Assembly: GCA_003554865.1 (NCBI GenBank)
Contig: PWHJ01000201.1
Location: forward strand, 1 to 56,640
Length of the DNA: 56,640 nucleotides
Direction: 5' to 3'
From: Bacteroidota bacterium
GTDB taxonomy: Bacteria > Bacteroidota > Bacteroidia > Bacteroidales > PUMT01
The position numbers and the translations under genes were made by a program. The stretch's first letter is position 1. Every line of letters starts with the position of its first letter. This document shows, piece after piece, positions 56,620 through 56,640 of this stretch. The notes beneath the pieces were generated by a model. The model did not search any database and was not told the DNA's origin. It saw nothing but the letters and a program-made list of their open reading frames with translations.

Positions 56620-56640
56620 ATGAAAAATACAAAGAAAAAA
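56620..56640 (+). CDS. Possible start of a further gene, cut by the window edge
   Basis: An ATG at 56620 opens MKNTKKK, which runs off the window. An A/T-rich region with TATATTTA, one base from the -7 consensus, lies about 50 bases upstream. Too short to identify. Confidence 0.3.

Overview
The window looks like a chromosomal segment of a Bacteroidota bacterium, most likely order Bacteroidales or Marinilabiliales. The signs are a fused lpxC-fabZ gene, a bifunctional ribBA, TAnnTTTG-type -7 promoter boxes, few strong Shine-Dalgarno sequences, GSCFA and DUF4831 family genes, and the run sigma-54 activator / lptE / TPR protein / secG. It is mostly housekeeping sequence. No transposase, integrase, rRNA or CRISPR array was seen. 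The left end (1-1134) looks like cargo next to a tRNA; the right end stops just after groEL.

Layout. 1-1253: 3' part of an XRE/ImmA metallopeptidase gene and a minus-strand tRNA-Met. 1411-3600: secreted S9 peptidase. 3967-9063: START-like protein, LptF/LptG permease, ribBA, C_GCAxxG_C_C protein and fmt. 9270-13479, minus strand: LysM glucosaminidase lipoprotein, receiver/PAS/class III cyclase, RluA-type pseudouridine synthase and panB. 13854-15779: dnaK. 16194-22512: MORN-like protein, xseA, two TPR sensor kinases and xseB. 22525-27031, minus strand: degenerate trypsin-like protein, SSS symporter and AbgT transporter. 27392-30053: nnr and a DUF4831 lipoprotein. 30252-35101, minus strand: lpxA, lpxC-fabZ, lpxD and an HD phosphohydrolase. 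35394-40216: rimP-nusA-infB. 40333-41382: thiL, minus strand. 41506-48165: sufBCDSE, a DUF59 gene and queG. 48174-50613: yjbQ, a GSCFA gene and kdsB. 50723-54189: sigma-54 activator, lptE, TPR protein and secG. 54444-56416: groESL.

Links between genes. Envelope functions recur: lptF/G, lptE, lpxA/C/D, fabZ, kdsB and secG supply lipid A and Kdo precursors, LPS transport parts and secretion. The SUF operon ends in queG, an Fe-S enzyme. rimP-nusA-infB is the usual translation/transcription operon and has a hairpin leader.

The most unusual feature is a class of degenerate tandem repeats. Four arrays start inside the last codons of a gene and continue past its stop: 63/64-bp units after fmt, about 32-bp units after the MORN-like gene, about 60-bp units after the DUF4831 gene, and about 40-bp units linking the 3' ends of infB and thiL. 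A fifth, 38-bp array is intergenic. Two genes carry in-frame arrays (27 bp in lptF/G, 42 bp in the TPR gene). A separate dispersed motif with core ATGAACCCYCATCAGC occurs around dnaK and before nnr, with a weaker copy after the GSCFA gene. Also notable are sigma-54-like -24/-12 boxes before both dnaK and groES, a histidine kinase whose phospho-acceptor His is Asn, a trypsin-like protein without its triad Ser and His, and a class III cyclase with an altered active site and receiver. All family calls come from reading motifs in the sequence; no search was run.
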